The translations under genes and the position numbers were made by a program. A DNA stretch of 64,000 bases from Gammaproteobacteria bacterium. GTDB taxonomy: Bacteria > Pseudomonadota > Gammaproteobacteria > Xanthomonadales > SZUA-36. Shown piece by piece: positions 11,385 through 20,217 of the stretch (positions are counted from its first letter, which is position 1; every line of letters begins with the position of its first letter). Below the pieces are notes generated by a model that did no database searches, had not been told where the DNA came from, and saw only the letters and a program-made list of their open reading frames with translations. The DNA lies in NCBI GenBank assembly GCA_024279945.1, contig JAJRRA010000028.1, forward strand, positions 37,199-101,198. Reading direction: 5' to 3'.

Positions 11385-12706
11385 GTCGCTTCCCTTGCCT
11401 GGCGAAGTCGCACCGTCACGGCCATCCCATGTGCTTCAAGACCTTCTACGGCCGCCAGGGTCTGCGCTGTCGGCCCCACTTCCATCAGCGCGCTTCGGCT
11501 GGCCTGCTGCAGCGTCATTCTGCGCATGAAATCGCTCACACCCAGTGCTCCGAAGGAACGGGCCCAGCCGTAGGTGGGCAATACATGGTTGGGGCCGGAA
11601 CAATAATCGCCCAGGGACTCGGGGGTCCAGGGACCGATGAATACCGACCCGGCGTTTTCAACCTGTTCTGCCAGCACTGCGGCTTCTGTGGTATTGATGA
11701 TCAGGTGCTCGGGCGCGTAGGCATTGGAAATCCGAACTGCCTCGGACAGGTCGTCTACCCGTATGAACCGGGCCTCGGCCAGCGATTTTTCAAGGATGGC
11801 GGCACGGTTTGTCCCGGGTGCCAGGGTCTGTAGTTTTTCAATAACTGCGTGGGCGAGTTCGGTGCTGTCCGTAAGCAGCAGTACCTGGGAATCCGGCCCG
11901 TGTTCAGCCTGTGACAGCAAGTCCCAGGCGATGAATTCAGGATCGGCCTGGCGGTCGGCAATCACCAGTACCTCTGATGGACCCGCCGGCATATCGATGG
12001 CTGCACCTTGTGGGTCTTGCGACACCTGTTGCTTGGCTTCGGTCACCCAGGCGTTGCCGGGACCAAATACCTTTGCGCAACGGGGAATAGTTTCAGTGCC
12101 ATAGGCCAGGGCGGCTACGGCCTGTGCACCTCCGGCGCAAAATACCCGGTCAACGCCGCAAATGTGTGCTGCCGCCAGTATCTCGGGTGGAATTTCACCG
12201 TTAGCGGCAGGCGGAGAGCATATGATGACTTCCCGGCAAGCTGCCAGCCTGGCTGGAATCGCCAGCATCAACACGGTCGAAACCAGCGGGGCGCTACCAC
12301 CGGGTATGTAGAGTCCAACCGGCGACAGCGCCTGGTATCGGATCTCGCAGTTGAGTCCTGCGGCGGTTTCCACACTGCGCCTGGAAGGGATGTCCGCCGC
12401 GTGAAAGGCCCCGATTCGGGACGTGGCGTCGCGAATGGCCTGTTCCAGTTTTGGCTCAATTGATTCCAGGGCTATCTGCATTTGGGTGGAGCCCAGTTCG
12501 GCCTGCAATGGTTCAACCCGGTCCAGTTGGAGGGTCAGTTTCTGCAGTGCGCAATCGCCGCCGCTGCGTACCTGGCGAATGATTGCAGCAACTGACTCGC
12601 CGAGCTCTGCCTGACGTGATACCGGTCTTTGCAGCAGGTTTTGCCGGTCCTCAGGCATCAGGCTGGACCAGTGAACTATTTTCAGCTTTTTGCCGATGCC
12701 AGTCAT
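11381..12706 (-). CDS. hisD: Histidinol dehydrogenase
   Basis: Zinc-dependent NAD enzyme catalysing the last two oxidations to histidine. The frame is open upstream to 12928, but that part overlaps hisG and is unlike the family. ATG at 12706 begins MTGIGKKLKIVHW and yields 441 residues, the normal size. FGPGNAWV, PAGPSEVLVIAD and the catalytic/zinc histidines in QAEHGPDSQ and APEHLII are present. A 31-bp gap separates it from hisG, the only real gap between his genes here. The ribosome site is weak. Confidence 0.95.
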   Translation of the reverse strand: MTGIGKKLKIVHWSSLMPEDRQNLLQRPVSRQAELGESVAAIIRQVRSGGDCALQKLTLQLDRVEPLQAELGSTQMQIALESIEPKLEQAIRDATSRIGAFHAADIPSRRSVETAAGLNCEIRYQALSPVGLYIPGGSAPLVSTVLMLAIPARLAACREVIICSPPAANGEIPPEILAAAHICGVDRVFCAGGAQAVAALAYGTETIPRCAKVFGPGNAWVTEAKQQVSQDPQGAAIDMPAGPSEVLVIADRQADPEFIAWDLLSQAEHGPDSQVLLLTDSTELAHAVIEKLQTLAPGTNRAAILEKSLAEARFIRVDDLSEAVRISNAYAPEHLIINTTEAAVLAEQVENAGSVFIGPWTPESLGDYCSGPNHVLPTYGWARSFGALGVSDFMRRMTLQQASRSALMEVGPTAQTLAAVEGLEAHGMAVTVRLRQAREAT

Positions 12707-12737
12707 TCCAACATATCCATTCAGATGAGCCGCGATA

Positions 12738-13631
12738 TCAGGCCAGCATTTTTTCGACAGGAAGCACCAGGATTGCCGAGGCGCCGGCGGCCTTGAGCGC
12801 CTCCAGGTGTTCCCAGAATACCGTTTCGCCACAAACTGCGTGGATGGCGATACGATCCGTACCTTCAAGTGGCATGATCGAAGGATGTTCGACACCAGGC
12901 AGTAATTCAGTAATTTTTTCCAGCGCATTCCTGGGTGCGTGTAACATTACGTACTTGCTTTCCGATGCCTGCATCACGCCTTCCAGTCGGGCCAACAGCC
13001 GATCCAGCAGCAGTTGGCGTTGTGTGGAAATAGCACCATCGCGGCCATACAGACTTGCCTGACTTTCAAACAGTACTTCGAGTTCGCGCAGGTGATTTGC
13101 CCGCAGTGTGGTGCCGGTGGAAACCAGATCTGAAATGGCATCCGCGGTACCCAGCCCCGGCGCGATTTCAACCGAGCCGGCCAACTCAACAATTTCAGTG
13201 TTGATACCCTTTTTGTCCAGCAGGTGCCGCGTCAGTGCCGGGTACGAAGTCGCAATTCGTTTCCCTTCCAGTTCCGCGCTGTCCGTGATGTCCATGTCTT
13301 CCGGCACGGCGATGCACAGGCGGCATTGCCCGAAGCCCAGTTGACGCAGTGGGCGCAAACCTTCGCCACCATTACGCTCCAGCATCACTTCCATGGCAAT
13401 ATTTTCACCCACGAAACCGAGATCGCAGACGCCGTCCAGTAGCAGCCGCGGAATATCATCGTCACGCACCAGCAGCAAATCTACAGGGAAATCTTTCCCG
13501 TACCAGAATAACTTGTCCTTGCTGCGGGCAAATTGCAGACCGCAATTTTTCAGAAGATCCAGAGACCGCTCAGATAAGCGTCCTGATTTCTGGATGGCTA
13601 CTCTTAAACGGTTTTCACGGGATGTGCTCAT
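12738..13631 (-). CDS. hisG: ATP phosphoribosyltransferase, long form
   Basis: First and committed step of histidine synthesis: ATP plus PRPP to phosphoribosyl-ATP, feedback-inhibited by histidine. 297 residues from ATG 13631, chosen for the GGAG site about 9 bp upstream and for the family-like start STSRENRLRVAIQKSGRL. The upstream open frame overlaps the preceding gene. The PRPP loop is in DAISDLVSTGTTLRAN. The last ~80 residues are the regulatory domain found in HisG-long, so no HisZ is needed. Confidence 0.95.
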   Translation of the reverse strand: MSTSRENRLRVAIQKSGRLSERSLDLLKNCGLQFARSKDKLFWYGKDFPVDLLLVRDDDIPRLLLDGVCDLGFVGENIAMEVMLERNGGEGLRPLRQLGFGQCRLCIAVPEDMDITDSAELEGKRIATSYPALTRHLLDKKGINTEIVELAGSVEIAPGLGTADAISDLVSTGTTLRANHLRELEVLFESQASLYGRDGAISTQRQLLLDRLLARLEGVMQASESKYVMLHAPRNALEKITELLPGVEHPSIMPLEGTDRIAIHAVCGETVFWEHLEALKAAGASAILVLPVEKMLA

Positions 13632-13656
13632 TTGGCTTGTACTCCTGCAGTCCTGT

Positions 13657-13971
13657 TCATGGTTTCTTGCTTCCCAGTCGTTCCAGGGCCGTGCGATAAC
13701 CACCGGTACCCATTTCAATGTAACGTGCAACACGGCCAGTAGTGGTGACACTGACCTTGGTCATTTCCCGGATATCGCGGTAGGAATAACCCTGATCCAG
13801 CAATTGCGCCACCCGCCAGCGATCCACCATGGCTTCTATTTCTGCCGGAGTGCAAAGGTCTTCAAGAAACTGTTTCACTTCGGCTGCGGTTTGCAGGCAC
13901 AAAAGAGCTTCAGATAGTGATTTCGCTGCAGATCTGAGTTCTTTCTTCTGTGATTGACTGTGATGTTTCAT
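13657..13971 (-). CDS. TrpR-family regulator (YerC/YecD type), probable HisR
   Basis: 104-residue all-helical DNA-binding protein of the TrpR superfamily. It carries the aporepressor core and a helix-turn-helix (YSYRDIREMTKVSVTTTGRVARYI spans residues ~63-86). It is the first gene of the his operon, 25 bp before hisG, which fits the TrpR-family regulator that comparative genomics has linked to histidine biosynthesis. A trp-operator-like palindrome lies 9 bp upstream of its ATG and overlaps the predicted transcription start, so autogenous repression of the whole operon is likely. No Shine-Dalgarno is visible before the ATG. Histidine as co-repressor is an inference. Confidence 0.85.
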   Translation of the reverse strand: MKHHSQSQKKELRSAAKSLSEALLCLQTAAEVKQFLEDLCTPAEIEAMVDRWRVAQLLDQGYSYRDIREMTKVSVTTTGRVARYIEMGTGGYRTALERLGSKKP

Positions 13972-13979
13972 GAGTTAAT

Positions 13980-13997
13980 GTACTAGTGCGTTAATAC
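13980..13997 (-). promoter_or_regulatory. TrpR-type operator palindrome at his promoter
   Basis: The plus-strand bases GTACTAGTGCGTTAATAC form an imperfect palindrome. The left half GTACTAGT is identical to the half-site of the E. coli trp operator, and the right half keeps TAxTAC. It covers the predicted +1 (near 13997) of the minus-strand promoter and ends 9 bp before the regulator's start codon. Confidence 0.65.
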
Positions 13998-14003
13998 GTT
14001 TGG

Positions 14004-14032
14004 ATTGTAGACCAGAAGTGCAGCTATGGCAA
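14004..14032 (-). promoter_or_regulatory. Sigma70 promoter of the his operon
   Basis: On the minus strand TTGCCA (14032-14027) and TACAAT (14009-14004) are separated by exactly 17 bp. The predicted start lies near 13997, giving a 5' leader of about 26 nt. No his leader peptide or attenuator fits in that space, so control is more likely through the overlapping operator. Confidence 0.75.
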
Positions 14033-14199
14033 GCAGGGAAGTGATCTATTATTACTTCGGGATACAATCTGTTTTTATCTGCGATCATCGAACAGATGGA
14101 ACCGGACTATTGGCACTGGTTTAAACCAAAGCCACGCTGATACCATCCAATGTTGTGAATTTGCTATTTGTTATTAATCAATCAAAAAGGACCAGCAAG

Positions 14200-14991
14200 A
14201 TGGGTTCTGAAAAAATGGGATCCATAAAAATGAGATCTGTAAAACTGCTGGGTGTTGCTTTCCTGTTACTGGCTTCGTTTGCCGTAGCGGACGTCACGGA
14301 AACCGAAGAATTTTCTTTTGCTATCGATCCGGACGGTCGCATCAGTCTCGAGAATATCAACGGTGATATCGAGATTAGCGGAAATGAGGGTGACACAGTC
14401 AACATTGTCGCCTTCAAGAAAGCCGACAGGCAGGAATACCTGGATGAACTGAAAGTCGTGGTGGATGCAGACTCCAATTACATTCGTATTGAGACCCGGC
14501 ATCCGAGCAACAAGAGTAGCTGGTTTAACTGGGGAAACAGCCACAGCGGTAGTGTGTCCTATGAATTGACGGTGCCTGCCAGCGTCAATCTGGATAAGAT
14601 TTCAACCGTCAACGGGAATATTGAAATACATTCAATCAGCGGCAAAGTGAAAGCGGAAACGGTGAACGGAAACCTGATTGCCACCGGTCTGGTGGCCGAC
14701 GTTGGCCTGGAAACAGTGAATGGCAGGGTAAGTGCCGTATTTGATTCGCTGGGGAATAATCAACGCGTATCAGCCGAAACTGTGAATGGCAAGATTGTGC
14801 TTGAATTGCCTGCTGACAGCAGTGCACGCGTTCATGCGGAGACGGTGAATGGCAGTATGGACGCCGACGATTTTGGCCTGGAGATAGAGAAAGGTTTCGT
14901 TGGCCGTGAATGCGATGGCCAGATTGGAAATGGAGATGCACGCATCTCGCTTGATACCGTGAACGGTTCCATCCGTATTGTCAAAAAATAG
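14200..14991 (+). CDS. Exported DUF4097-family repeat protein
   Basis: 263 residues from ATG 14200, with AAAGG about 10 bp upstream; downstream in-frame ATGs at 14215 and 14230 are alternatives. An N-terminal hydrophobic stretch (LLGVAFLLLASFAVAD) looks like a signal peptide. The rest is made of beta-strand repeats with a recurring (E/S)TVNG(N/K/R/S) motif, at least six copies between residues ~55 and 260, typical of DUF4097, which forms a right-handed beta-helix. Function of the family is unknown; it is often near envelope-stress or anti-sigma genes, but not here. An intrinsic terminator follows, so it is a single-gene transcript. Confidence 0.8.
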   Translation: MGSEKMGSIKMRSVKLLGVAFLLLASFAVADVTETEEFSFAIDPDGRISLENINGDIEISGNEGDTVNIVAFKKADRQEYLDELKVVVDADSNYIRIETRHPSNKSSWFNWGNSHSGSVSYELTVPASVNLDKISTVNGNIEIHSISGKVKAETVNGNLIATGLVADVGLETVNGRVSAVFDSLGNNQRVSAETVNGKIVLELPADSSARVHAETVNGSMDADDFGLEIEKGFVGRECDGQIGNGDARISLDTVNGSIRIVKK

Positions 14992-15032
14992 CTCGAATCC
15001 AAACTGCTGATCACATTGAAGGAGCATTGGAA

Positions 15033-15059
15033 CCCGGTTCCGTAAGACCGGGATTTTTT
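15033..15059 (+). terminator. Intrinsic terminator after the DUF4097 gene
   Basis: A perfect 6-bp stem CCCGGT / ACCGGG with an 8-nt loop, followed by ATTTTTTC. It lies 42 bp after the stop codon. Confidence 0.8.
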
Positions 15060-15092
15060 CGTGGGCCGGGGTATATATTTTTTCCTGCTTTG

Positions 15093-15102
15093 TGATATAT
15101 CA
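15093..15102. promoter_or_regulatory. Candidate GntR operator
   Basis: Perfect 10-bp palindrome TGATATATCA, 36 bp upstream of the first gene of the catabolic cluster. Its size and A/T-rich core resemble binding sites of FCD-type GntR regulators, and such a regulator is encoded two genes on. Confidence 0.35.
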
Positions 15103-15137
15103 TAGCGGAATCAATCTGCCCGCCACAAAGGATTCCC

Positions 15138-16037
15138 GTGACAGACGTGCAATGGCGAGGGGTATTCCCAGCCCTGACGACAAAATTTACTGCCAGTGAT
15201 GAAATAGACTGGGCGGCCATGGAGCGTCACCTGGAGTTTCAGCTCGAGGCCGGGGTTCATGGCCTGATTATCCTGGGTTCCCTGGGCGAGACTTCCACTC
15301 TTCGCCCGGCAGAAAAGCTGGCGTTGGTGAAGTTTTTCTCTCAGATGGACCGCAGCGGGCGCCCATTGCTGGCTTGCGTCGCCGAATGTTCCACCCGTGA
15401 TGCAAAAGAGTTTGCCGTTGCCGCAGAGCAGGCCGGCGCGGATGGACTCATGCTGTTGCCGCCAATGCGTTATCACAGCGATGGGCGCGAAACTATGATT
15501 TTTCTGAATGAAGTGGCATCGGCTACCTCGTTGCCGATCATGTTGTACAACAATCCGGTGGCCTACGGCATCGATATCAGTCCGGATGACATCGCTCGCC
15601 TGGCGGAAAATCCAAAATTTCAGGCCGTCAAGGAGTCATCCATGGACACGCGGCGAATTCCTGAAATACGCAAACGCGTAGGCGATCGCATGGCCATATT
15701 CTGTGGTGTTGATGATCTGGCCTTCGAGTGTTTTGCGCTCGGTGCAGTGGGCTGGGTCGCCGGACTGGTAGACGCTTTTCCCCGCGAAACCGTACGACTA
15801 TGGAAATTAACCCAGGCGGGCCGCTGGGATGAAGCCAGGGAACTGTACCAGTGGTTCCTGCCCTTGCTGCACCTGGATGTCGGTCCAAAGTTCATTCAGC
15901 AGATCAAGCTGGTTGAAGCCCTGGTTGGAGTGGGCAGCGCGAAGGTTCGTGCGCCTCGCCTCCAATTGACTGAAAAGGAAGCATCCGCTGTAGAGAATAC
16001 CCTGAATCATGTCCTCGAAAATCGGCCTCAGGTCTGA
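15138..16037 (+). CDS. DHDPS-family lyase, probable pyrroline-4-hydroxy-2-carboxylate deaminase
   Basis: Class I aldolase-fold protein of the dihydrodipicolinate synthase / N-acetylneuraminate lyase family, 299 residues. The Schiff-base Lys is in FQAVKESS near residue 165, Tyr in MLYNNPVAYG near 136, and the GxxGE substrate loop in ILGSLGETSTL near 50. GTG start at 15138 with AAAGGA 6 bp upstream. Because an FAD amino-acid dehydrogenase and a hydroxyproline-epimerase fragment follow, I infer the step that deaminates and dehydrates Pyr4H2C to 2-oxoglutarate semialdehyde in hydroxyproline breakdown. Sequence alone supports only the family. Confidence 0.75.
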   Translation: MTDVQWRGVFPALTTKFTASDEIDWAAMERHLEFQLEAGVHGLIILGSLGETSTLRPAEKLALVKFFSQMDRSGRPLLACVAECSTRDAKEFAVAAEQAGADGLMLLPPMRYHSDGRETMIFLNEVASATSLPIMLYNNPVAYGIDISPDDIARLAENPKFQAVKESSMDTRRIPEIRKRVGDRMAIFCGVDDLAFECFALGAVGWVAGLVDAFPRETVRLWKLTQAGRWDEARELYQWFLPLLHLDVGPKFIQQIKLVEALVGVGSAKVRAPRLQLTEKEASAVENTLNHVLENRPQV

Positions 16038-16081
16038 TCCCGCATGGTCGTCCGGCTCTGATTATTGGAAATAACACGCAC

Positions 16082-16723
16082 ATGAACAAACAAACTGCCA
16101 GCTTTGCCGAACGCGCATACTACCTGCTGGAAGAAAAACTGGTGACACTGGCCCTTGTTCCGGGAGCAATGGTATCTGAGGGTGAGTTGATCGAGATGAC
16201 CGGGTTTGGGCGAACCCCTGTCCGTGAAGCGATTCAGCGCCTGGCGCACCAGAAATTCTTTGACATCGTGCCCCGCAGAGGCTTGTTGGTGACAGCGGTG
16301 ATTCGTTCTAATATATTGCACGTTCTCGAAGCGCGAAAACCCCTGGAGCGCTTGATTATTTACCGGGCATCACTCAATGCGAAGGATGCGCAACGCGGCG
16401 ACCTTGCAGCGATTGCCCGGGGACTGACCATTGCTCATGACCGCTTTGAAGAGTTCCTGAAGCTGGATCGAAAACTGGATGAATTGGTGGATACCTGCGC
16501 GGGCAACCCCTTCGCGGTAGCTGCTGTCTCGCCGTTGCGCAGTCACTGCCGCCGTCTCTTGTTCTTCCACCGGGCGCGGGCGCAATTAACCGATTCCATC
16601 TCTGCCGATTCCAAGATGGCGCGTCTGGTTGCAAGGCGTGAATTCCGCGGCGCCCAGAAGGCATCGGATGGCAGGATCGCCGTGCTGGAAAGAGTAGTTT
16701 CCAACGTTGACCGCCTGGACTGA
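16082..16723 (+). CDS. GntR-family transcriptional regulator, FCD type
   Basis: 213 residues. The N-terminal winged helix ends in the classic GRTPVREAIQRL recognition helix near residues 40-52. The C-terminal part is a helical FCD-like ligand domain (LEARKPLERLIIYRA, and FHRARAQ near 165). It sits between the first and second catabolic genes, 44 bp after the former and 5-44 bp before the latter. It is probably the local repressor released by an amino-acid-derived inducer, and the palindrome at 15093-15102 is its candidate site. Confidence 0.85.
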   Translation: MNKQTASFAERAYYLLEEKLVTLALVPGAMVSEGELIEMTGFGRTPVREAIQRLAHQKFFDIVPRRGLLVTAVIRSNILHVLEARKPLERLIIYRASLNAKDAQRGDLAAIARGLTIAHDRFEEFLKLDRKLDELVDTCAGNPFAVAAVSPLRSHCRRLLFFHRARAQLTDSISADSKMARLVARREFRGAQKASDGRIAVLERVVSNVDRLD

Positions 16724-16767
16724 GTCTGGTGCACGAAGGGTACGCTCCGAATCCAATCAGGGCTGAT

Positions 16768-18030
16768 ATGAACCCACAAAAAAGGAGCCCCCGCTGCATC
16801 GTGATCGGTGCAGGAATCGTGGGGTCCTCCTGCGCCTGGCACCTGGCCAGGAAAGGGGCTCAAGTCACGCTCATTGATTCTGAACAGCCGGGGCAGGCAG
16901 CCAGTTTTGGTAATGCCGGATGCATATGTAAATCTTCCATTTTTCCATTTTCCCACCCAGGTGCTATTCGTAAAGTACCCGCCTGGCTGCTCGCTCCGAA
17001 TGGGCCGATGCGCATCCGCTGGTCCCAATTCCTGCCTTCGATGCCCTGGCTGTATCACTTTTGGCGTGCCGGTAAAGCCAGCCGAGTGGAGGAGATCATT
17101 AGCGCACAGATCGCGCTGATGAACACAGTGATCGAAGATTTTGATGAAATCCTTGCCCAGACGCGCGGTGAGGCTTTGCGTAAATCAGACGGGATGATCC
17201 TGCTGTATGACAGCCGGAAGGACTTTGCCAGGGACGCGTGGAAGTATGAGTCCAGAGAACGCCTTGGCTTCCCCTGGCAAAGACTGACCCACGATGAACT
17301 CAGATCCATGGAACCCTGTATTCGCCTGGGTGATGGCGTTGCCGTCTTTGAGCCGGAATGGCAACACCTGCTTGATCCGGGAGTCGCTACCCGGTGGATT
17401 GCCGACGCCGCGTTTGAGCGTGGCGTCCGGTGGCTGAATGACCGGGTTCAAATGGTTTCTGCCGGCGCGGATAGTGTCTCGATTGTTACTGAGTCTGGCC
17501 GCTTACTGCAGGCTGAGCGGCTGATCATTGCGGCTGGTGTGTGGTCCAGAGCCCTTGTCGGGCAGTTGGGATACAAGGTTCCGCTGATCTCCAAGAGAGG
17601 CTACCACAGCATGATCGGCCAGCCGAACCTGGCAATTCACCACCCCATCATGTCGGCATCCCGTCATGTGCTGCTGACACCAATGCAGGCAGGTCTGCGG
17701 GTGTCCGGTACAGCGGAGTTCGCCGGGCTGGATACCCCCCCGGATTACCGCCGGGCGAAAGCCTTGATGCAAAATGCACGCTATTATGCGCCGGGTCTTG
17801 CGGGTGAAACGATCACCGAATGGATGGGGCAGCGCCCGATGCTTCCTGATTCCCTGCCGGTGCTTGGCCCCCTGGCTGAGCAACACAATGTTCTGTGTGC
17901 ATTCGGCCACGGCCATTATGGACTGACCCAGGGGCCGACCACGGGGAGGATTATCAGCGAACTGGTGTTCGGTGAAGATCTCGGTATTGACCTTTCGCCA
18001 TTCTCCATCAGCCGGTTTAGAAGCCCATGA
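16768..18030 (+). CDS. FAD-dependent D-amino acid (D-hydroxyproline) dehydrogenase
   Basis: DadA/DAO-type flavoenzyme, 420 residues from ATG 16768; a GTG at 16729 would add 13 residues and cannot be excluded. The N-terminal dinucleotide motif [13 protein letters not shown] followed by [17 protein letters not shown] binds FAD, and the C-terminal [18 protein letters not shown] is the usual FAD-closing segment. It is followed by the epimerase with a 4-bp ATGA overlap. The pair would epimerise L-hydroxyproline to the D form and oxidise it to Pyr4H2C. With the epimerase broken the pathway is probably blocked at entry. Confidence 0.85.
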   Translation: MNPQKRSPRCIVIGAGIVGSSCAWHLARKGAQVTLIDSEQPGQAASFGNAGCICKSSIFPFSHPGAIRKVPAWLLAPNGPMRIRWSQFLPSMPWLYHFWRAGKASRVEEIISAQIALMNTVIEDFDEILAQTRGEALRKSDGMILLYDSRKDFARDAWKYESRERLGFPWQRLTHDELRSMEPCIRLGDGVAVFEPEWQHLLDPGVATRWIADAAFERGVRWLNDRVQMVSAGADSVSIVTESGRLLQAERLIIAAGVWSRALVGQLGYKVPLISKRGYHSMIGQPNLAIHHPIMSASRHVLLTPMQAGLRVSGTAEFAGLDTPPDYRRAKALMQNARYYAPGLAGETITEWMGQRPMLPDSLPVLGPLAEQHNVLCAFGHGHYGLTQGPTTGRIISELVFGEDLGIDLSPFSISRFRSP

Positions 18031-18329
18031 GTGGAAAAAAGAGTACGTTTTATTGCATCGATGCCCACACTTGCGGTAATCCGGTGCGCCTGGTCTGCCG
18101 GGGTGGCCCTGAGTTGGAGGGCGATACCATGTTCGAACGGCGGCTACACTTTCTGGCAGAGTACGACTGGATCCGGACATCGCTGATGTTTGAGCCGCGA
18201 GGGCATGCCATGATGTCCGGCAGTATCCTTTACCCGACCACTCGCGATGACTGTGATATCGCCGTGCTGTTCATCGAAACATCCGGTTGTTTGCCCATGT
18301 GCGGACACGGCACCATCGGAACGGTCACT
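18027..18329 (+). pseudogene. Hydroxyproline epimerase / proline racemase family, N-terminal fragment
   Basis: The first ~101 codons carry the family's start ([14 protein letters not shown]), [14 protein letters not shown] and the catalytic-Cys segment PMCGHGTIG near residue 92. Similarity stops after GTVT at 18329. The missing C-terminus, with the second catalytic Cys, occurs at 51127-51471 in the same orientation. About 100 middle codons are found nowhere in the window. ATGA overlap with the FAD dehydrogenase shows it belonged to the hydroxyproline operon. Confidence 0.9.
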
Positions 18330-19859
18330 ACCGAATACTATCGTGTCATGGCTTTCGCGCAACTGACCTACCGCGAAAGCTTGCGCGATATCGAAGCCTG
18401 TTTGTCGGCCCAGCCCGCCAAGCTCTACCACATGGGATTTCGCGAACCGATCAGGCGCTCGACACTGGCCGATGCTAACGAACTGCGCGATTGGCGTATT
18501 TACGCCGATTTCGCCCAGAGGCTGATTGCTCAGGCACGCAGGCTTTACGCCACCGAAAGCCTGGGGCTGGAACTGACCAATACGGTCTATGCCTTGGACT
18601 CGACGACCATCGACCTGTGTCTGTCGGTGTTTCCATGGGCATCGTTCCGTGCCACCAAGGCGGCGGTGAAGATGCACACTCTGCTCGATCTGCGTGGACC
18701 CATTCCAAGCTTCATTCATATCTCAGACGGCAAACTCCACGACGTCAACGTCCTCGACCTGCTGGCCACGGAGGCGGGAGCGATCTACGTTATGGATCGC
18801 GCGTATGTGGACTTTGCTCGTCTTCATGTTTTACATCAGGCTGGCGCTTTTTTCGTCATTCGCGCCAAGTCGAATCTAGATGCCCATCGGGTCTACTCCG
18901 CGCCCACAGACCGGGCCAGCGGCATCATCTGCGACCAAACCATCGCCCTGGATGGCTTTTATACCAAACGGGATTATCCCGGTCATCTGCGGCGCATCCG
19001 TTTCAAGGACCCCGAAACTGGCAAGACACTGGTGTTTCTGACCAACCAGACCACGCTTCCCGCGCTGACTATCTGCGCCCTTTACAAGTGTCGCTGGCAG
19101 GTGGAACTGTTTTTCAAGTGGATCAAACAACATCTTCGCATCAAACGGTTCTTCGGCACTTCCCAGGATACAGTGAAGACTCAGACCTGGATCTCCGTGT
19201 CGGTTTACGTCCTGGTGGCCATTGTCCGCAAGCATCTCAATCTGGAAATCTCGCTGTACACAAAGCTACAGATATTCTCCGTCATGCCTTTCGAGAAAAT
19301 TACGCTACAACAAGCACTTACCATTAACCAAAGGAGCTCTGAACAGATGAATACAGATATACAATTGAATCTATTCGAGTTTCATCCGGACAAGACCCAG
19401 ATCGTTTGTTGTCACGTCGGTAAACAGCAAAACACTCAGGTTGCCAAGAGGTTTGACTTCCTGAGCTATTGCTTCCGAGCTCGCTTGGTCCGCAGTCGGG
19501 ATGGCAAGATGTTTGTGGGTTTTACGCCCGCCATCAGTCCCCGCTCGGCCAAGAAGATCAGGCAGCAGGCTCGGCGTTGGCGGATCCATCTTCGCACCAG
19601 TCAGTCGTTGGATGATATTGCGCGAGCCGCTAATCCAGCTATTCGTGGCTGGGTGAATTACTACGGTGCATATCAACGGTCATCGCTGGATCCCGTTTTG
19701 CGGCACATCAACAGCCATTTACTAAAATGGGTTAAGCGGAAATACAAGAAGCGAGGCCGCTCCACCAAGCGTGCCATGGCATTGCTCGAGTCGGTTGCTT
19801 ATCATCGCCCCGAGCTCTTTGTACATTGGCAGTTTGGGGTTGGCTTTACGGCTGGATGA
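18027..19859 (+). CDS. 610-codon chimeric ORF: epimerase + IS4 transposase + group II maturase
   Basis: One uninterrupted frame joins three unrelated fragments. Codons 1-101 are the N-terminus of a proline racemase/hydroxyproline epimerase. Codons ~102-452 are an IS4-type DDE transposase lacking its first ~40 residues and its stop. Codons ~453-610 are the C-terminus of a group II intron reverse transcriptase/maturase. Both junctions are exactly in frame. It begins with the epimerase's own ATG, coupled to the gene before, so a hybrid protein could be made if the operon is transcribed. None of the three parts is complete, so enzyme activity is not expected. The parts are listed separately below. 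Confidence 0.85.
   Translation: MSGKKSTFYCIDAHTCGNPVRLVCRGGPELEGDTMFERRLHFLAEYDWIRTSLMFEPRGHAMMSGSILYPTTRDDCDIAVLFIETSGCLPMCGHGTIGTVTTEYYRVMAFAQLTYRESLRDIEACLSAQPAKLYHMGFREPIRRSTLADANELRDWRIYADFAQRLIAQARRLYATESLGLELTNTVYALDSTTIDLCLSVFPWASFRATKAAVKMHTLLDLRGPIPSFIHISDGKLHDVNVLDLLATEAGAIYVMDRAYVDFARLHVLHQAGAFFVIRAKSNLDAHRVYSAPTDRASGIICDQTIALDGFYTKRDYPGHLRRIRFKDPETGKTLVFLTNQTTLPALTICALYKCRWQVELFFKWIKQHLRIKRFFGTSQDTVKTQTWISVSVYVLVAIVRKHLNLEISLYTKLQIFSVMPFEKITLQQALTINQRSSEQMNTDIQLNLFEFHPDKTQIVCCHVGKQQNTQVAKRFDFLSYCFRARLVRSRDGKMFVGFTPAISPRSAKKIRQQARRWRIHLRTSQSLDDIARAANPAIRGWVNYYGAYQRSSLDPVLRHINSHLLKWVKRKYKKRGRSTKRAMALLESVAYHRPELFVHWQFGVGFTAG
18330..19382 (+). mobile_element. IS4-family transposase fragment (N-terminus and stop lost)
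   Basis: About 351 codons of a DDE transposase with a DUF4372-like front. It starts at a point equal to roughly residue 40 of full-length relatives ([19 protein letters not shown]). The triad is complete: Asp in [10 protein letters not shown], Asp in YVMDRAYVD, and Glu in the YREK motif [15 protein letters not shown]. It ends at QLNLFEF, which is where such proteins normally stop, but here the frame runs on. No inverted repeats were found at either edge, so the element is a remnant. Confidence 0.85.
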
Positions 19860-19937
19860 TGGGAGCCGTATGAGTGGAGACGTTCACGTACGGTTCTGCG
19901 AGGGCCTTGGGGTGAAATTCCCCAGGGCTACTCTCCC
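19383..19937 (+). mobile_element. Group II intron 3' remnant (maturase C-terminus, domains V and VI)
   Basis: Codons from [10 protein letters not shown] onward match the thumb/X region and C-terminus of LtrA-type maturases ([36 protein letters not shown], ending near LFVHWQFG). The stop at 19859 is followed immediately by domain V and a GC-rich domain VI hairpin (19902-19929), then CTACTCT close to the usual intron 3' end. The reverse-transcriptase palm, domains I-IV and the 5' end are absent, so the intron cannot splice by itself. Confidence 0.85.
19863..19896 (+). ncRNA. Group II intron domain V
   Basis: A 34-nt hairpin starting GAGCCGTATGAG and closing ACGTACGGTTC, the most conserved element of group II introns, with the catalytic AGC-type triad (here GAGCCG) at its base. 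It lies four bases after the maturase stop codon, the expected place. Confidence 0.85.
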
Positions 19938-20017
19938 TTGGCGTGGGCTACTCACCGACATTTACCCAAAATGTAGCGACGTACAAAGTGACTATGCTTA
20001 ATGATTGATCCAATGGC

Positions 20018-20036
20018 TCAAGTCCGACAGCTTGCT
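20018..20036. repeat. Terminal-inverted-repeat-like sequence
   Basis: The reverse complement, AGCAAGCTGTCGGACTTGA, matches 16 of 19 bases with the ends of the MITE-like element at 62317-62478. It may be the footprint of a second element of the same family at the left edge of the island. No partner end is seen nearby. Confidence 0.4.
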
Positions 20037-20132
20037 AGGCTCGACTGAAGACCAAATGGCATAATTTGAATTGATGACCAAGCACGAAAAATCAATTTGA
20101 AGATATAAGTCAGGTCTGCAATGCTAAGCAGG

Positions 20133-20169
20133 CTTAGGTCAGGATCACGACAGGGATCACAAACCTAAG
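20133..20169. promoter_or_regulatory. Inverted repeat with inner direct repeats upstream of ADC-like gene
   Basis: CTTAGGT (20133-20139) and ACCTAAG (20163-20169) are perfect inverted copies, enclosing two direct GGATCAC repeats. The array ends 48 bp before the next start codon. It lacks a T-run, so it is more likely a regulator site than a terminator. Otherwise 19938-20217 shows no gene. Confidence 0.35.
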
Positions 20170-20217
20170 GGCCCAGAATCACGGGTGAGTTGAATACAAA
20201 CTAGGAGTCATTCTGTT

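Noticed and set aside
12707..12928. N-terminal extension of HisD
   Set aside because: It overlaps hisG, lacks family similarity, and the normal HisD start is at 12706.
14117..14128. Palindrome TGGTTTAAACCA as an operator for the DUF4097 gene
   Set aside because: A perfect dyad, but no promoter could be placed beside it and short A/T-centred palindromes are common by chance.
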